Part shown: piece after piece, positions 17,926-30,459 of the stretch
Position numbering within the stretch: position 1 is the stretch's first letter
How the letters are laid out: each line of letters opens with the position of its first letter
Translations under genes and position numbers: made by a program
Origin: Pseudomonas capeferrum
Lineage (GTDB): Bacteria > Pseudomonadota > Gammaproteobacteria > Pseudomonadales > Pseudomonadaceae
Length of the DNA stretch: 64,000 nt
Assembly (NCBI RefSeq): GCF_013523055.1
Contig: NZ_JAAMQM010000008.1
Coordinates: 173,031 to 237,030, forward strand
Direction: 5' to 3'
The notes under the pieces: model-generated
Told to the model about the DNA's origin: nothing
The model's input: only the letters and a program-made list of their open reading frames with translations
The model's database searches: none

Positions 17926-18461
17926 GCGTACGGCCGAACCTGCTGCCTTGGCGGGAGAGGAAGCGGGTGACAGCCAGCCGGCAAGTGCAGGCCGGGTTGA
18001 TCGGTGCGTTGCTGCTCGGGCTGGTCATTGTCTGGTCGCTCGATCATGTACAACGACAGCGCTTGCATCGTGCGTCGTTGGCCAATGCCGAGTTGCGCAC
18101 GACGATCGAAGATGTGCAGCGGCAGCTGGATCGCTTGGCCGACACCGACAACGCCCTTGCCGCGGTGCGGACCCGCCTGGCAAGCATGCGCGAACTTCGT
18201 CAGGGACAGGCGCGGGTGCCGGAGTTGCTCGCGGCACTGGAGCGGGTCTTGCCGGGCGGGTTGCAGCTCCATGAGCTGAAACTCGATGCCGGCCGCCTGC
18301 ACCTTGGCGGCCTCGCGGCATCCGCGTCGGTCATCGCGCGATTCATGCGTGAACTGCAGGGCCTCGCGGTCGTCCGCGAGCTGGAATTGCAGTGGATCAG
18401 AAGTCAGGCGGCAGGCGACCGGTTCCAGCTCGTGGGGCAACTGCGGGCAGGGACTCCTTGA
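17922..18461 (+). CDS. pilN: Type IV pilus assembly protein PilN
   Basis: A 179-residue bitopic inner-membrane protein. The N-terminal cytoplasmic motif VRPNLLPWRERKR (residues 3-15) is the conserved PilM-binding peptide (INLLPWR in most homologues). One membrane helix spans about residues 25-43, followed by a periplasmic coiled coil and ferredoxin-like domain. ATGA overlap with pilM and TTGA overlap with pilOP indicate coupled translation. Confidence 0.93.
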   Translation: MSVRPNLLPWRERKRVTASRQVQAGLIGALLLGLVIVWSLDHVQRQRLHRASLANAELRTTIEDVQRQLDRLADTDNALAAVRTRLASMRELRQGQARVPELLAALERVLPGGLQLHELKLDAGRLHLGGLAASASVIARFMRELQGLAVVRELELQWIRSQAAGDRFQLVGQLRAGTP

Positions 18462-19471
18462 GCACCTTCAGGGTACCGAACTGGCACGCGATCGCCGGTT
18501 CTCCGCTGGCGCTCAAGATAGGGCTCTGGGTGCTGATCGTGCTAGGCGTTGTCGCATTGGGGCAGGGAGTGCTCCTCGAAGGAAGACGTCAGGAATATCG
18601 GCGCGAAGTGGCGCTGAGCCACGAGTTGCAAGCCGAAGAGCAGGCCAGGAAGCTGCAGGTCCGGCAGTTTCAGCCCGTACTCGAGGCGCTCGCGCTGGCC
18701 GAGGTCGAATTGCGGGATGCCCGCTGGCGCCTTGCGGCCGGGGGTGGCATGAGCGAGGTGCTCGAGCAGCTGGCGGTATCCGGGCGCGAGCACGGACTGT
18801 TGTTCGAGCGGGTAGAGGTGCTCGACGGCACTGCCGAAAACGACCATCGCAGGATCCCCTTGGATGTGCAGGTAGTAGGACGGTATCCGGCCCTGAGGCA
18901 GTGGCTGGACGAATGGCTAGGGCAGTTGCGCTTGCTGCAGGTACAGACGTTGCACCTGGCGGCAGTGGATGAGGTCGCGCATCTGCTGCGCCTGAAGCTG
19001 CGAATACAGACCTTCGACGCGGGTGCCGACCTGTCGGTCCCTGCTTCGCTGGCCGAAGAACCGGCGCGGCTTGCCGCCGCCGTGCCGGTCCGCGATCCGT
19101 TCGCGCACTGGTCTTCCCGGTCCGTGGCGAGCGGGCTCGCCGGCCTGCCCCTGGAACAGCTGGAAATGGTCGGCAGCCTCGGGGGGACGAGAGGTCATCA
19201 GGCCCTGGTGCGTTTCGCGGGACGGGTGCACCGGGTAAGGCTTGGCGACCCCCTGGGACGTAACGAAGGCGTGGTGGTACGCATCGACGAGCACCAGGTC
19301 GAGGTGCACGAGCGCGTGTTCGTCAGTGATGGCTGGCAGGAGCGCTCGAGCTACCTGGTATTGGTGAAACCTATCGAAGTCGAGGTCGAGGATGAGCGCA
19401 GGACGAATAGGCGCAGTGCTGCTGGCGATGTTGTTGACGTGGCAATTGGCGATGGCGTCGCAGCGCAATGA
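18458..19471 (+). CDS. PilO-PilP fusion protein of the type IV pilus alignment subcomplex
   Basis: A 337-residue protein starting with a TTG at 18458 that overlaps the pilN stop. Residues 1-200 look like PilO: a short cytoplasmic tail, one membrane helix (ALKIGLWVLIVLGVVALGQGV region), a coiled coil and a ferredoxin-like domain. From about residue 212 (RDPFAHW) to 312 it resembles PilP, with LEQLEMVGSLGG, VHRVRLGDPLGRNEG and ELRS-type strands ending in SYLVLVK. PilP is normally a separate lipoprotein that touches PilQ. Here it has no lipobox and is anchored through the PilO helix. The last 80 bases overlap the start of pilQ. Confidence 0.85.
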   Translation: MSTFRVPNWHAIAGSPLALKIGLWVLIVLGVVALGQGVLLEGRRQEYRREVALSHELQAEEQARKLQVRQFQPVLEALALAEVELRDARWRLAAGGGMSEVLEQLAVSGREHGLLFERVEVLDGTAENDHRRIPLDVQVVGRYPALRQWLDEWLGQLRLLQVQTLHLAAVDEVAHLLRLKLRIQTFDAGADLSVPASLAEEPARLAAAVPVRDPFAHWSSRSVASGLAGLPLEQLEMVGSLGGTRGHQALVRFAGRVHRVRLGDPLGRNEGVVVRIDEHQVEVHERVFVSDGWQERSSYLVLVKPIEVEVEDERRTNRRSAAGDVVDVAIGDGVAAQ

Positions 19472-20663
19472 ACGCCTGTCGCTGAATTTCCAGGATGTCG
19501 AGGTGCGGGCGGTTCTGCAGCTCCTGGCGGACCATGCCGGTGTCAATCTGATAGCCAGCGATTCGGTAAGGGGCAATATAACCTTGCGTCTGCAGGATGT
19601 GCCCTGGGAGCAGGCACTCGATCTGGTCCTGCGCAGCAAGGGCCTGGGCCGACGAGAGGAAGGCAACGTATGGCTCGTGGCGCCGGCGGCCGAACTGGCC
19701 GATCAGGCTCGCGAGACGCGCCTGGGTCAGGAGCTCGATGCCCAGTTGCAGCCTCTGCAGCGTGAACTTCTGCCGATCCATCACGCCAAGGCCCAGGATC
19801 TGGCCGAGCTGCTGCTGGCGACCCTCGCCGATGAGGGCACCCTGAGCGCGCGGGGCAGCCTGAGTGTCGATGCGCGTACCAACACATTGATAGCGACCCA
19901 GCCGGCCGATCGTATCGCCGAGCTGCAATCACTGGTGAGCCGGCTCGACGTGCCGGTGCGGCAGGTAATGATCGAAGCGCGCATCGTCGAGGCCAACGTC
20001 GATTATGAGCGCAGCCTGGGCGTGCGCTGGGGCAGGTCCCTCTACGGTGAAAGCGCGCGTCTGGGCAGTCAGCTGTTCGTCGATCTCGGCGCCGAACAAG
20101 CCACGTCCGCGATCGGGCTGGGCCTGCTGCGCGGCGACGTGCTGCTGGACCTGGAGCTCAGCGCGATGGAAAAGAGCGGCCATGGCGAAATCATTTCGCA
20201 GCCCAAGGTAGTCACCGCCGACAAGGAAACCGCGCGGATCCTCAAGGGCACGGAAATTCCCTATCAGGAGACCAGCGGCAGTGGCGCCACGTCGGTGTCG
20301 TTTCGCGAAGCTTCTTTGTCGCTGGAGGTCACGCCGCGGATCACGCCGGACAACCGCGTCATCATGGAGGTCAAGGTCACCAAGGACGAGCCCGACTATA
20401 TAAATGCCTTGAACAACGTGCCGCCGATTCGCAAGAACGAGGTCACCGCCAAGGTCCGGGTAATGGACGGCGAGACCCTCGTCATCGGCGGCGTCTATTC
20501 GACGGTGCAAAACAATGTGGTCGACAAGGTGCCATTTTTAGGCGATCTGCCGTATGTTGGTCGGCTGTTTCGACGCGATTTAATACAAGAGAAAAAATCC
20601 GAGCTGTTGGTCTTCCTGACTCCGCGTATCATGAATGACCAGGCGATTGCTGTGAGTCGTTGA
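19392..20663 (+). CDS. pilQ: Type IV pilus secretin PilQ (short form)
   Basis: A 423-residue outer-membrane secretin, much shorter than the roughly 714 residues of P. aeruginosa PilQ. A signal peptide (about residues 1-22, [16 protein letters not shown]) is followed directly by an STN/N0 domain ([18 protein letters not shown]), an N1 domain with [15 protein letters not shown], and the secretin core (residues 200-415) with [19 protein letters not shown] and the final [15 protein letters not shown]. The peptidoglycan-binding AMIN domains are absent. It starts inside the end of pilOP in another frame. aroK begins 5 bp after its stop. Confidence 0.92.
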   Translation: MSAGRIGAVLLAMLLTWQLAMASQRNERLSLNFQDVEVRAVLQLLADHAGVNLIASDSVRGNITLRLQDVPWEQALDLVLRSKGLGRREEGNVWLVAPAAELADQARETRLGQELDAQLQPLQRELLPIHHAKAQDLAELLLATLADEGTLSARGSLSVDARTNTLIATQPADRIAELQSLVSRLDVPVRQVMIEARIVEANVDYERSLGVRWGRSLYGESARLGSQLFVDLGAEQATSAIGLGLLRGDVLLDLELSAMEKSGHGEIISQPKVVTADKETARILKGTEIPYQETSGSGATSVSFREASLSLEVTPRITPDNRVIMEVKVTKDEPDYINALNNVPPIRKNEVTAKVRVMDGETLVIGGVYSTVQNNVVDKVPFLGDLPYVGRLFRRDLIQEKKSELLVFLTPRIMNDQAIAVSR

Positions 20664-20667
20664 TTCT

Positions 20668-21186
20668 GTGCGAAATTTGATACTTGTGGGGCCCATGGGC
20701 GCTGGTAAGAGCACCATCGGACGTTTGTTGGCCAAAGAAATGCGCCTGCCGTTCAAGGATTCCGACAAGGAAATCGAGTTGCGGTGCGGTGCCAATATCC
20801 CGTGGATCTTCGACAAGGAAGGCGAGCCGGGCTTCCGTGAGCGGGAGCAAGCGATGATCGCCGAACTCTGCGCGCTCGATGGTGTGGTTCTGGCTACCGG
20901 AGGCGGTGCAGTCATGCGCGAAGCCAACCGACATGCCCTGCATGAAGGCGGCCGGGTCATCTACCTGCACGCCTCGGTCGAACAGCAGGTCGAGCGAACC
21001 TCCCGTGATCGCAACCGTCCGCTGCTGCGCACCGCCAATCCGGAGGCCACGTTGCGGGCCCTGTTCGAAATACGCGATCCGCTGTACCGCGAAATTGCCG
21101 ATCTGGTGGTGGAAACCGACGAGCGGCCGCCGCGCATGCTGGTGTACGACATCTTCGAGCGCTTGCAGAAGTTGCCGCTCCGATAA
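20668..21186 (+). CDS. aroK: Shikimate kinase AroK
   Basis: A 172-residue P-loop kinase that phosphorylates shikimate at the 3-OH. It starts at a GTG (20668), 5 bp after pilQ. Walker [16 protein letters not shown] is at residues 8-22. The shikimate-binding Asp lies in FKDSDKEIE, and [10 protein letters not shown] is the Walker B/substrate segment. The lid region holds RNRPLL. Together with aroB it forms the conserved aroK-aroB pair of gammaproteobacteria. Confidence 0.97.
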   Translation: MRNLILVGPMGAGKSTIGRLLAKEMRLPFKDSDKEIELRCGANIPWIFDKEGEPGFREREQAMIAELCALDGVVLATGGGAVMREANRHALHEGGRVIYLHASVEQQVERTSRDRNRPLLRTANPEATLRALFEIRDPLYREIADLVVETDERPPRMLVYDIFERLQKLPLR

Positions 21187-21197
21187 GCCGGGTCTAT

Positions 21198-21218
21198 CCT
21201 CGGCGACCAGCGCCGAGG
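21198..21218 (+). other. GC-rich hairpin between aroK and aroB
   Basis: CCTCGGCG (21198-21205) pairs perfectly with CGCCGAGG (21211-21218) around ACCAG. There is no U tract, so it may attenuate or stabilise the aroK-aroB message rather than end it. Confidence 0.45.
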
Positions 21219-21282
21219 CAGGGTTGAACGTTTTCGCGCGGATCGCTCCGGCGGTGCCGCGCCTCGTACATTGTGGGGATAC

Positions 21283-22380
21283 ATGCAGACATTAAAAGTC
21301 GACCTGGGCGAACGTAGTTACCCGATCTACATTGGCGAAGGCCTGCTGGACCAGGCAGAGCTGCTGGCACCGCACATTGCTGGCCGGCAGGTCGCCATCG
21401 TCTCCAACGAAACCGTTGCCCCGCTGTATCTGGACCGTCTGAGTCGCACCCTGGGTGCCTATTCGGTACTGCCGGTGCTACTGCCGGATGGCGAGGCCCA
21501 CAAGAACTGGGAAACCCTGCAGTTGATCTTCGACGCCCTGCTGAGCGCGCGTCATGACCGTCGCACTACGGTGGTGGCGCTCGGCGGCGGTGTGATCGGT
21601 GACATGGCCGGGTTCGCGGCAGCGTGCTACCAGCGCGGCGTCGACTTCATCCAGGTGCCGACGACCTTGCTGTCGCAGGTGGACTCGTCCGTCGGTGGCA
21701 AGACTGGTATCAACCATCCGTTGGGCAAGAACATGGTAGGCGCTTTCTATCAGCCCAACGCCGTGCTCATCGATACCACCAGCCTCAAGACGTTGCCGTC
21801 TCGCGAGCTGTCGGCGGGTCTGGCCGAAGTGATCAAGTACGGCCTGATCCGCGACGAGCCTTTCATCGGATGGCTCGAGACGCACATGGATGCGTTGCGC
21901 AGCCTCGAATCCCAGGCCCTGACCGAGGCCATCCGTCGCTCCTGCGCCGCCAAGGCGGCAGTGGTGGGTGCCGATGAGCGTGAGTCGGGCGTGCGCGCGA
22001 CGCTCAACCTCGGGCATACCTTCGGCCATGCCATCGAAACGCACATGGGCTACGGCGTATGGTTGCATGGCGAGGCGGTGGCCGCCGGTACCGTCATGGC
22101 CCTGGAAATGTCCATGCGCCTGGGTTGGATCGACCAGCAGGCACGTGACCGGGGCATTCGCCTGCTGCAGGCGGCGGGATTGCCCGTGGTACCGCCCCTG
22201 GAAATGACGCCCGAGCATTTCATGGAGCACATGGCGGTGGACAAGAAGGTAATCGACGGCCGCATGCGCCTGGTGCTGCTGCGCCAGATGGGCGAGGCCG
22301 TGATTACCGACGACTATCCGAAAGAGATTCTCCAGGCCACGTTGGCGGCGGATTACCGCGCGATCGTGGCGCAGCTTTGA
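21283..22380 (+). CDS. aroB: 3-dehydroquinate synthase AroB
   Basis: A 365-residue NAD- and metal-dependent enzyme making 3-dehydroquinate from DAHP, step two of the shikimate pathway. The ATG at 21283 follows GGGGAT. The glycine-rich NAD site is [16 protein letters not shown], the substrate/metal region is [16 protein letters not shown], and a metal-ligand His lies in [12 protein letters not shown]. Length is normal. aroK, aroB and the downstream SPOR gene form the standard chain. Confidence 0.97.
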   Translation: MQTLKVDLGERSYPIYIGEGLLDQAELLAPHIAGRQVAIVSNETVAPLYLDRLSRTLGAYSVLPVLLPDGEAHKNWETLQLIFDALLSARHDRRTTVVALGGGVIGDMAGFAAACYQRGVDFIQVPTTLLSQVDSSVGGKTGINHPLGKNMVGAFYQPNAVLIDTTSLKTLPSRELSAGLAEVIKYGLIRDEPFIGWLETHMDALRSLESQALTEAIRRSCAAKAAVVGADERESGVRATLNLGHTFGHAIETHMGYGVWLHGEAVAAGTVMALEMSMRLGWIDQQARDRGIRLLQAAGLPVVPPLEMTPEHFMEHMAVDKKVIDGRMRLVLLRQMGEAVITDDYPKEILQATLAADYRAIVAQL

Positions 22381-22395
22381 GGTTGTGACAGCGCG

Positions 22396-23958
22396 ATGAC
22401 CAGTTTGCATGCCGATGAGGCCTTTCTCGACCATTATCAACTGAGCCATGATCCGTTCGCGGCCAGGGTTCCGGGTTTCAAGTTCTTTCCTGCCCAGCGC
22501 AAGCCGGTCCTTGGCCAGTTGCACCACCTGGCTCGCTATAGCCAGCTGATGCTCGTGGTCACCGGCCCGCAAGGCAGCGGCAAGACCTTGCTGCGCCAGG
22601 CCCTGGTTGCCAGCACCAACAAGCAGGCCGTGCAGAGCGTAGTGGTTTCCGCCCGCGGCGCGGGCGATGCGGCCAGTGTTCTGGGGCAGATCGCCCAGTC
22701 CCTGGGGGTCGCTCAGGCAGAGGTTCCGCAACTCCTTTCGCATGTGGTCCAACTGGCCTTGACCGGTCAGGAAGTCTATTTGCTGGTGGACGATGCGGAA
22801 CAACTCGACGAGTCGGCACTCCAAGCGTTGCTGGAGCTGGCGGCAGGTGTCCCGGAAGGGCGTCCGCACGTATTTCTGTTTGGCGAACCGTCACTGATCG
22901 CTGGGCTGGATGAACTCAATGCCCAAGAGGAGCGGATTCATGTCATCGAACTCGCCCCCTATAGCGAAGAGGAAACCCGTGAATATCTGGAGCAGCGCCT
23001 GGAAGGTGCTGGCCGGGACATCGGGGTGTTCACCCGTGAGCAGGTCGCCGAGATCCACGAAAACGCCGATGGTTGGCCTGGCGCAATCAACCAGGTCGCC
23101 CGCGATACATTGATCGAAGCCATGATCGCCAGCCGCAGTTCGGCGAAGCGACCATCCATGGGGTTCAATATGCCTAAGAAACATGTGCTGGCACTGTCTG
23201 CCGTCGTCGTGGTCGCCGTTGCCGCAGCAGTACTGATGCCCAAGAAAAGTGACAATGCGCCTGCCCAGGCTCCGGCCGAACAAGCCCAGGCAACCCAGGG
23301 CCAATCGCCAGCAATCGAGTTCTCCGGGTCCTCGCAGCCGCTGCCGCTGAACGGGCAATCGCAGCCTGTCATGCGCGAACCGCTGGCCCAGGCCGCGGGC
23401 ATGGGCGAGGGTGAAGAAGGCGCACCGGCCAACGAGACTGCCCTGCAGCCTTCCAATCCACCCACCGTCACCACGACGGCACCGCCCGAGGGCGTGCCGG
23501 CCGGTCCCGCACCTACCCCCGTGCAGACGGCCCCCGCGAAGGCGGTTGCACCTCCTTCGAAGCCGGTAGCAACCCAGCCCGCCAAGCCGGTAGCACCCGC
23601 TGCCCAACCTGCCCCGACACAGCTGGCCAGCGCGAAACCCGCGGCCAAGCCCGTGGAAAAGGCAGGATCGAGCGGCAATTGGTACACGGGTCAGAAGCCG
23701 GGCAACTATGTGGTGCAGATCCTCGGTACGAGCTCTGAAACTTCCGCTCAAGCCTACGTGAAAGCCCAGGGTGGCGACTATCGCTACTTCAAGAAGACCC
23801 TGCAGGGCAAGCCGCTCTACGTAGTCACCTATGGCAACTTTGCCAGCCGCGATGCAGCCCTTGCTGCAATCAAATCCTTGCCAGCCAAGGTCCAGGCTGG
23901 TAAACCTTGGCCACGTACTGTCGCCAGCGTCCAACAAGAGCTGGCAACGGCTCGCTGA
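22396..23958 (+). CDS. AAA ATPase / SPOR-domain membrane protein (DamX-like)
   Basis: A 520-residue protein. The N-terminal cytoplasmic AAA+ (ExeA/DamX-like) domain has Walker A VTGPQGSGKTLLRQAL near residue 55 and Walker B VYLLVDDAEQL. One membrane helix lies near residues 262-280. A long Pro/Ala-rich linker and a C-terminal SPOR domain (about residues 435-515, from NYVVQILGTSSETSAQ) follow. E. coli DamX, found at the same place after aroB, is a septal SPOR protein. Here the ATPase domain retains its motifs. It starts 15 bp after aroB and is followed by a terminator-like hairpin. Confidence 0.88.
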   Translation: MTSLHADEAFLDHYQLSHDPFAARVPGFKFFPAQRKPVLGQLHHLARYSQLMLVVTGPQGSGKTLLRQALVASTNKQAVQSVVVSARGAGDAASVLGQIAQSLGVAQAEVPQLLSHVVQLALTGQEVYLLVDDAEQLDESALQALLELAAGVPEGRPHVFLFGEPSLIAGLDELNAQEERIHVIELAPYSEEETREYLEQRLEGAGRDIGVFTREQVAEIHENADGWPGAINQVARDTLIEAMIASRSSAKRPSMGFNMPKKHVLALSAVVVVAVAAAVLMPKKSDNAPAQAPAEQAQATQGQSPAIEFSGSSQPLPLNGQSQPVMREPLAQAAGMGEGEEGAPANETALQPSNPPTVTTTAPPEGVPAGPAPTPVQTAPAKAVAPPSKPVATQPAKPVAPAAQPAPTQLASAKPAAKPVEKAGSSGNWYTGQKPGNYVVQILGTSSETSAQAYVKAQGGDYRYFKKTLQGKPLYVVTYGNFASRDAALAAIKSLPAKVQAGKPWPRTVASVQQELATAR

Positions 23959-24327
23959 TACCTTCCGGGCGGCGCCACCCCGCTGTCCAGTTGCTGAGCG
24001 ACTCCTGAACTTCACCAAGCCTGCTGCGCACTGTGCGGCAGGCTTGTCTGTCCCAGACTGCCGGCCACAAGCCCTCTCTTGCAGTCATGGCTGAAACGCT
24101 TCAGACTCTAGCCAGTCCGCTATCACGGCTTCAGGCTCAAAACATTCAAAATTGCGACATAAGTTTTCAACGATTCGTCGTTAAAATTTGTGAGCTTCCC
24201 TGTCGCTGTGCAACAATGACTGGCCATCACTCCCACAAAGCTGGCTTTTGACCGGCGTGGAAGGTAAGTGGTTGTATTAGAAAAAGATTTGCCTTGGTGT
24301 AGAGGCGAACCTGGTGAGAATGTGTCT
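23959..24327 (+). promoter_or_regulatory. 369-bp gap holding a terminator-like hairpin and the gltB leader
   Basis: AAGCCTGC (24017-24024) and GCAGGCTT (24038-24045) form an 8-bp stem that can end the aroKB-SPOR transcript, although the T run after it is weak (GTCTGTC). From about 24120 to 24300 the DNA turns AT-rich, as expected for the gltB promoter and leader. No clear -35/-10 pair, riboswitch or conserved small gene was recognised. Small open frames here lack a ribosome site. Confidence 0.5.
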
Positions 24328-27300
24328 ATGAAAACAGGTCTGTACCATCCCGAAGAATTCAAGGATAACTGTGGTTTCGGCCTGATCGCCCATATGACGG
24401 GCGAACCCAGCCACCACCTTCTGCAAACGGCCATGCAGGCCTTGACCTGCATGACCCACCGTGGCGGAATCAACGCCGATGGCAAGACCGGGGACGGTTG
24501 TGGCCTGCTGATGCAGAAGCCTGATCGATTCCTGCGCGCCGTCGCACAGGATCAATTTGCCGTCGAATTGCCCAGGCAGTACGCCGTCGGCATGGTGTTC
24601 TTCAACCAGGATCCAGTGAAAGCGCAGGCTGCGCGCGCCAACATGGACCGCGAGATTCTCGCTGCGGGCCTGCAGTTGGTGGGCTGGCGCAAGGTACCGA
24701 TCGACACTAGCGTGCTCGGACGCCTGGCCTTGGAGCGCCTGCCGCAGATCGAGCAGGTATTCGTCGGTGGTGAGGGCCTGAGCGATCAGGAGTTCGCGAT
24801 CAAGCTGTTCAGCGCCCGTCGCCGGTCCTCGGTGGCCAACGCAGGCGATGCCGACCACTACATCTGCAGCTTCTCGCACAAGACGATCATCTACAAAGGC
24901 CTGATGATGCCGGCGGACCTCGCCGCCTTCTATCCGGACCTCGGTGACGAGCGCCTGCAGACCGCGATCTGCGTCTTCCACCAGCGTTTCTCCACCAATA
25001 CCCTGCCGAAATGGCCATTGGCGCAGCCGTTCCGCTTCCTCGCGCACAACGGCGAGATCAATACCATCACCGGTAACCGCAACTGGGCCATGGCCCGGCG
25101 CACCAAGTTCGCCAACGAGCTGATCCCGGACCTGGAGGAGCTCGGTCCATTGGTCAACCGTGTTGGCTCCGACTCGTCGAGCATGGACAACATGCTCGAG
25201 CTGATGGTCACCGGCGGCATCGACCTGTTCCGCGGCGTGCGCATGATCATTCCGCCAGCGTGGCAGAACGTCGAGACCATGGACGCCGACCTGCGCGCGT
25301 TCTACGAATACAATTCCATGCACATGGAGCCATGGGACGGCCCCGCGGGCGTGGTGATGACCGAGGGACGCCATGCGGTCTGCCTGCTCGATCGCAACGG
25401 TCTGCGACCTGCTCGTTGGGTCACTACCACCAATGGCTACATCACCCTGGCTTCCGAGATCGGCGTCTGGGACTACAAGCCGGAGGAGGTGATCGCCAAA
25501 GGCCGGGTCGGCCCTGGCCAGATCTTCGCCGTGGACACCGAGACCGGTCAGATCCTCGACACCGATGCCATCGACAACCGTCTCAAGTCGCGCCATCCGT
25601 ACAAGCGCTGGCTGCGTCAGCACGCCGTGCGCATCCAGGCGACCCTGAGCGACGACCAGGGCGTGGCCAGCTACGACGCCGACCAGCTCAAGCAGTTCAT
25701 GAAGATGTTCCAGGTGACCTTCGAGGAGCGTGACCAGGTTCTGCGCCCGCTTGGCGAACAGGGCCAGGAAGCCGTGGGCTCGATGGGCGACGATACGCCG
25801 ATGGCGATTCTTTCCCAGCGCGTGCGTTCGCCGTACGACTATTTCCGCCAGCAGTTCGCCCAGGTCACCAACCCGCCGATCGACCCGCTGCGTGAAGCGA
25901 TCGTCATGTCCCTGGAAATCTGCCTGGGCGCCGAGCGCAATATTTTCCAGGAGTCCCCCGAGCATGCCTCGCGGGTGATTCTCAGCTCGCCAGTGATTTC
26001 GCCGGCCAAATGGCGCTCCTTGATGAGCCTGGAGCGTGAAGGCTTCGAGCGGCAAGTGATCGACCTCAACTACGAGCAGGAGCTGGGCCTTGAAGCGGCG
26101 ATCCGCAACATCGCCGATCAGGCCGAGGAAGCGGTACGCGGCGGCAAGACCCAGCTGGTCCTGAGCGATCGCCTCATCGCTCCCGGCAAGCTTCCCGTGC
26201 ATGCCTCCCTAGCCGTGGGCGCGGTACACCATCGTCTGACCGAGCAAGGCTTGCGCTGCGACAGCAACATCCTGGTCGAAACCGCGACGGCGCGCGATCC
26301 GCACCACTTCGCCGTGCTGCTGGGCTTCGGTGCCTCGGCGGTCTATCCGTACCTCGCCTATGAAGTGCTGGCGGACCTGATCCGTACCGGCGAAGTGCTG
26401 GGCGACCTGGATGAGGTCTTCAAGTACTACCGCAAGGGCATCTCCAAGGGCCTGCTGAAGATCCTGTCGAAGATGGGCATCTCGACCATCGCCTCCTACC
26501 GCGGTGCCCAGCTGTTCGAAGCCGTGGGCCTGTCGGACGAGGTGGTTCACCTGAGCTTCCGTGGCGTGGCCAGCCGTATCAAGGGCGCGCGGTTCGTCGA
26601 TATCGAGAACGAACAGAAGCTGCTTGCCGCCGAGGCCTGGAGCGCGCGCAAGCCGATCCAGCAAGGCGGCCTGCTGAAGTTCGTCCACGGCGGCGAATAC
26701 CACGCCTACAACCCGGACGTGGTCAATACCCTGCAGGCTGCCGTGCAGAAAGGCGACTACGCCCGTTTCAAGGAATACACCGCGCTGGTCGACAAGCGTC
26801 CGGTCTCGATGATCCGTGACCTGCTCAAGGTCAAGGTGGCCGACCAGCCCCTGGCCATCGACGAGATCGAGCCGCTGCAGGAGATCCTCAAGCGTTTCGA
26901 CTCGGCCGGTATCTCCCTGGGCGCGCTGTCGCCAGAGGCTCACGAAGCCCTGGCCGAGGCGATGAACCGTCTGGGCGCGCGCTCGAACTCGGGCGAGGGT
27001 GGCGAAGACCCTGCTCGCTACGGCACGATCAAGAGCTCGAAGATCAAGCAGGTCGCCACGGGCCGCTTCGGCGTGACCCCGGAATACCTGGTCAACGCCG
27101 AAGTGCTGCAGATCAAGGTCGCCCAGGGCGCCAAGCCTGGCGAGGGCGGCCAGCTGCCAGGTGGCAAGGTCAACGGCCTGATCGCCAAGCTGCGCTACGC
27201 GGTGCCGGGCGTCACCCTGATTTCGCCGCCGCCGCACCATGACATCTACTCCATCGAAGACCTGGCCCAGCTGATCTATGACCTCAAGCAGGTCAATCCG

Positions 27301-28773
27301 CAGGCACTGGTATCGGTCAAGCTGGTAGCCGAGGCAGGCGTGGGCACCATCGCGGCCGGCGTGGCCAAGGCCTATGCCGACCTGATCACCATCTCCGGCT
27401 ACGATGGCGGCACCGGCGCTTCGCCGTTGACGTCGATCAAGTACGCTGGCGCGCCTTGGGAGCTCGGTCTGGCCGAAACCCATCAGACCCTGCGGGGCAA
27501 CGATCTGCGTGGCAAGGTTCGGGTGCAGACCGACGGCGGTCTGAAGACCGGCCTGGATGTGATCAAGGCCGCTATCCTTGGTGCCGAGAGCTTCGGCTTC
27601 GGCACCGCGCCCATGATCGCGCTAGGCTGCAAATATCTGCGCATCTGCCATCTGAACAACTGCGCCACCGGTGTCGCGACCCAGAACGACAAGCTGCGCA
27701 AGGACCATTACATCGGCACCGTCGACATGGTGGTGAACTTCTTCACCTTCGTGGCGGAAGAAACCCGCGAATGGCTGGCCAGACTGGGCGTACGCAGCCT
27801 GGGTGAGCTGATCGGACGCACCGACCTGTTGGAAATACTGCCAGGCGAGACCGAGAAACAGCAGCACCTGGATTTGAGTCCTCTGCTGGGCAGTCCGCAT
27901 GTGCCTGCCGACAAGCCGCAGTTCTGCCAGGTCGATCGCAACCCTCCATTCGACAAGGGCGAGCTTGCCGAGAAGATGGTCGAAATGGCCATGCCGGCCA
28001 TTCGCGACCGCTCCGGCGGCGAGTTCAGCATGAACATCTGCAACTGCGACCGCTCCATCGGTGCACGTATCTCCGGCGAGATCGCGCGGTTGCACGGCAA
28101 CCAGGGCATGGCCGGTGCGCCGATCACCTTCCGCTTCAACGGTACTGCCGGGCAGAGCTTCGGGGTGTGGAACGCCGGTGGCCTGAACCTGTACCTGGCC
28201 GGTGATGCCAACGACTACGTCGGCAAGGGCATGACCGGCGGCAAGGTCACCATCGTGCCCCCGGCCGGCAGCCCGTTCGAGACCCAGCACAGTGCCATTG
28301 TCGGCAACACCTGCCTGTATGGCGCCACGGGCGGCAAGCTGTTCGCCGCCGGTACCGCGGGCGAGCGCTTCGCCGTGCGCAACTCCGGCGCCCATGCCGT
28401 CGTGGAAGGCACTGGCGATCATTGCTGTGAATACATGACCGGCGGCTTTGTCTGTGTCCTCGGCAAGACCGGTTACAACTTCGGATCTGGCATGACTGGC
28501 GGCTTCGCCTACGTGCTCGACATGGACAACTCCTTCGTCGACAAGCTCAACCACGAGCTGGTGGAAATCCAGCGCATCAGTGGCGAAGCGATGGAGGCCT
28601 ACCGCACGCACCTGGCGCGGGTCCTTGCCGAATATGTGGAAGAGACCGGCAGCGAGTGGGGGCGCGAGCTCTCGGAGAACCTGGATGACTACATGCGGCG
28701 CTTCTGGCTGGTCAAGCCCAAGGCGGCCAGTCTCAAGCACTTGCTCTCCAGTACCCGTGCCAACCCGCAGTAA
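24328..28773 (+). CDS. gltB: Glutamate synthase (NADPH) large subunit
   Basis: A 1481-residue enzyme, normal length for the large subunit. The ATG at 24328 gives [18 protein letters not shown]; Cys15 in [10 protein letters not shown] is the likely N-terminal nucleophile of the glutaminase domain after processing of a short propeptide. After the central domain comes the FMN synthase barrel ([13 protein letters not shown] and [19 protein letters not shown]). The [3Fe-4S] cysteines are in [15 protein letters not shown]. The C-terminal GXGXG beta-helix domain ([20 protein letters not shown]) ends the protein. With gltD it makes two glutamates from glutamine and 2-oxoglutarate. Confidence 0.98.
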   Translation: MKTGLYHPEEFKDNCGFGLIAHMTGEPSHHLLQTAMQALTCMTHRGGINADGKTGDGCGLLMQKPDRFLRAVAQDQFAVELPRQYAVGMVFFNQDPVKAQAARANMDREILAAGLQLVGWRKVPIDTSVLGRLALERLPQIEQVFVGGEGLSDQEFAIKLFSARRRSSVANAGDADHYICSFSHKTIIYKGLMMPADLAAFYPDLGDERLQTAICVFHQRFSTNTLPKWPLAQPFRFLAHNGEINTITGNRNWAMARRTKFANELIPDLEELGPLVNRVGSDSSSMDNMLELMVTGGIDLFRGVRMIIPPAWQNVETMDADLRAFYEYNSMHMEPWDGPAGVVMTEGRHAVCLLDRNGLRPARWVTTTNGYITLASEIGVWDYKPEEVIAKGRVGPGQIFAVDTETGQILDTDAIDNRLKSRHPYKRWLRQHAVRIQATLSDDQGVASYDADQLKQFMKMFQVTFEERDQVLRPLGEQGQEAVGSMGDDTPMAILSQRVRSPYDYFRQQFAQVTNPPIDPLREAIVMSLEICLGAERNIFQESPEHASRVILSSPVISPAKWRSLMSLEREGFERQVIDLNYEQELGLEAAIRNIADQAEEAVRGGKTQLVLSDRLIAPGKLPVHASLAVGAVHHRLTEQGLRCDSNILVETATARDPHHFAVLLGFGASAVYPYLAYEVLADLIRTGEVLGDLDEVFKYYRKGISKGLLKILSKMGISTIASYRGAQLFEAVGLSDEVVHLSFRGVASRIKGARFVDIENEQKLLAAEAWSARKPIQQGGLLKFVHGGEYHAYNPDVVNTLQAAVQKGDYARFKEYTALVDKRPVSMIRDLLKVKVADQPLAIDEIEPLQEILKRFDSAGISLGALSPEAHEALAEAMNRLGARSNSGEGGEDPARYGTIKSSKIKQVATGRFGVTPEYLVNAEVLQIKVAQGAKPGEGGQLPGGKVNGLIAKLRYAVPGVTLISPPPHHDIYSIEDLAQLIYDLKQVNPQALVSVKLVAEAGVGTIAAGVAKAYADLITISGYDGGTGASPLTSIKYAGAPWELGLAETHQTLRGNDLRGKVRVQTDGGLKTGLDVIKAAILGAESFGFGTAPMIALGCKYLRICHLNNCATGVATQNDKLRKDHYIGTVDMVVNFFTFVAEETREWLARLGVRSLGELIGRTDLLEILPGETEKQQHLDLSPLLGSPHVPADKPQFCQVDRNPPFDKGELAEKMVEMAMPAIRDRSGGEFSMNICNCDRSIGARISGEIARLHGNQGMAGAPITFRFNGTAGQSFGVWNAGGLNLYLAGDANDYVGKGMTGGKVTIVPPAGSPFETQHSAIVGNTCLYGATGGKLFAAGTAGERFAVRNSGAHAVVEGTGDHCCEYMTGGFVCVLGKTGYNFGSGMTGGFAYVLDMDNSFVDKLNHELVEIQRISGEAMEAYRTHLARVLAEYVEETGSEWGRELSENLDDYMRRFWLVKPKAASLKHLLSSTRANPQ

Positions 28774-28788
28774 AGAACAGCTGCAAGT

Positions 28789-28826
28789 GGCAAACCTCGT
28801 GCTGCATCCGCAGCCGAAGGTTTGCC
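28789..28826 (+). other. Hairpin in the gltB-gltD intergenic region
   Basis: GGCAAACCT (28789-28797) pairs perfectly with AGGTTTGCC (28818-28826) around a 20-nt loop, 15 bp after the gltB stop. No U tract follows, so it is more likely an RNA-processing or stability element that sets the gltB:gltD ratio than a terminator. Confidence 0.4.
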
Positions 28827-28890
28827 GGGCTTAAGTGATCGTCTTGCAGCGTGCGGCCTACGGCTTGCATCTGCGGTTATGAGGTTTTGA

Positions 28891-30312
<1,422 letters not shown>

Positions 30313-30357
30313 TCTACCGCTGCGGGATTGACCCGCAGACGCCTCGTTAAAGCAAAT

Positions 30358-30412
30358 CTATCGACTCTATGAGAGTCGATAGACAAAAGGCACGGGATCT
30401 ACCGTGCCTTTT
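30358..30412 (+). terminator. Two tandem perfect hairpins, the second a terminator, between gltD and hemE
   Basis: First, CTATCGACTCT (30358-30368) and AGAGTCGATAG (30372-30382) form an 11-bp perfect stem with an ATG loop and no U tract. Second, AAAAGGCACGG (30385-30395) and CCGTGCCTTTT (30402-30412) form an 11-bp perfect stem with a GATCTA loop and a U-rich arm. The second is a plausible bidirectional intrinsic terminator for gltBD. The role of the first is not clear. Confidence 0.75.
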
Positions 30413-30459
30413 GCGTTGGTGTCTGAGAAAATGCCCGCACTTTTTTTCCGGATGCCGAC

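Noticed and set aside
24033..24251. A small gene upstream of gltB
   Set aside because: It has no ribosome site, overlaps a terminator-like hairpin and resembles no known small protein.
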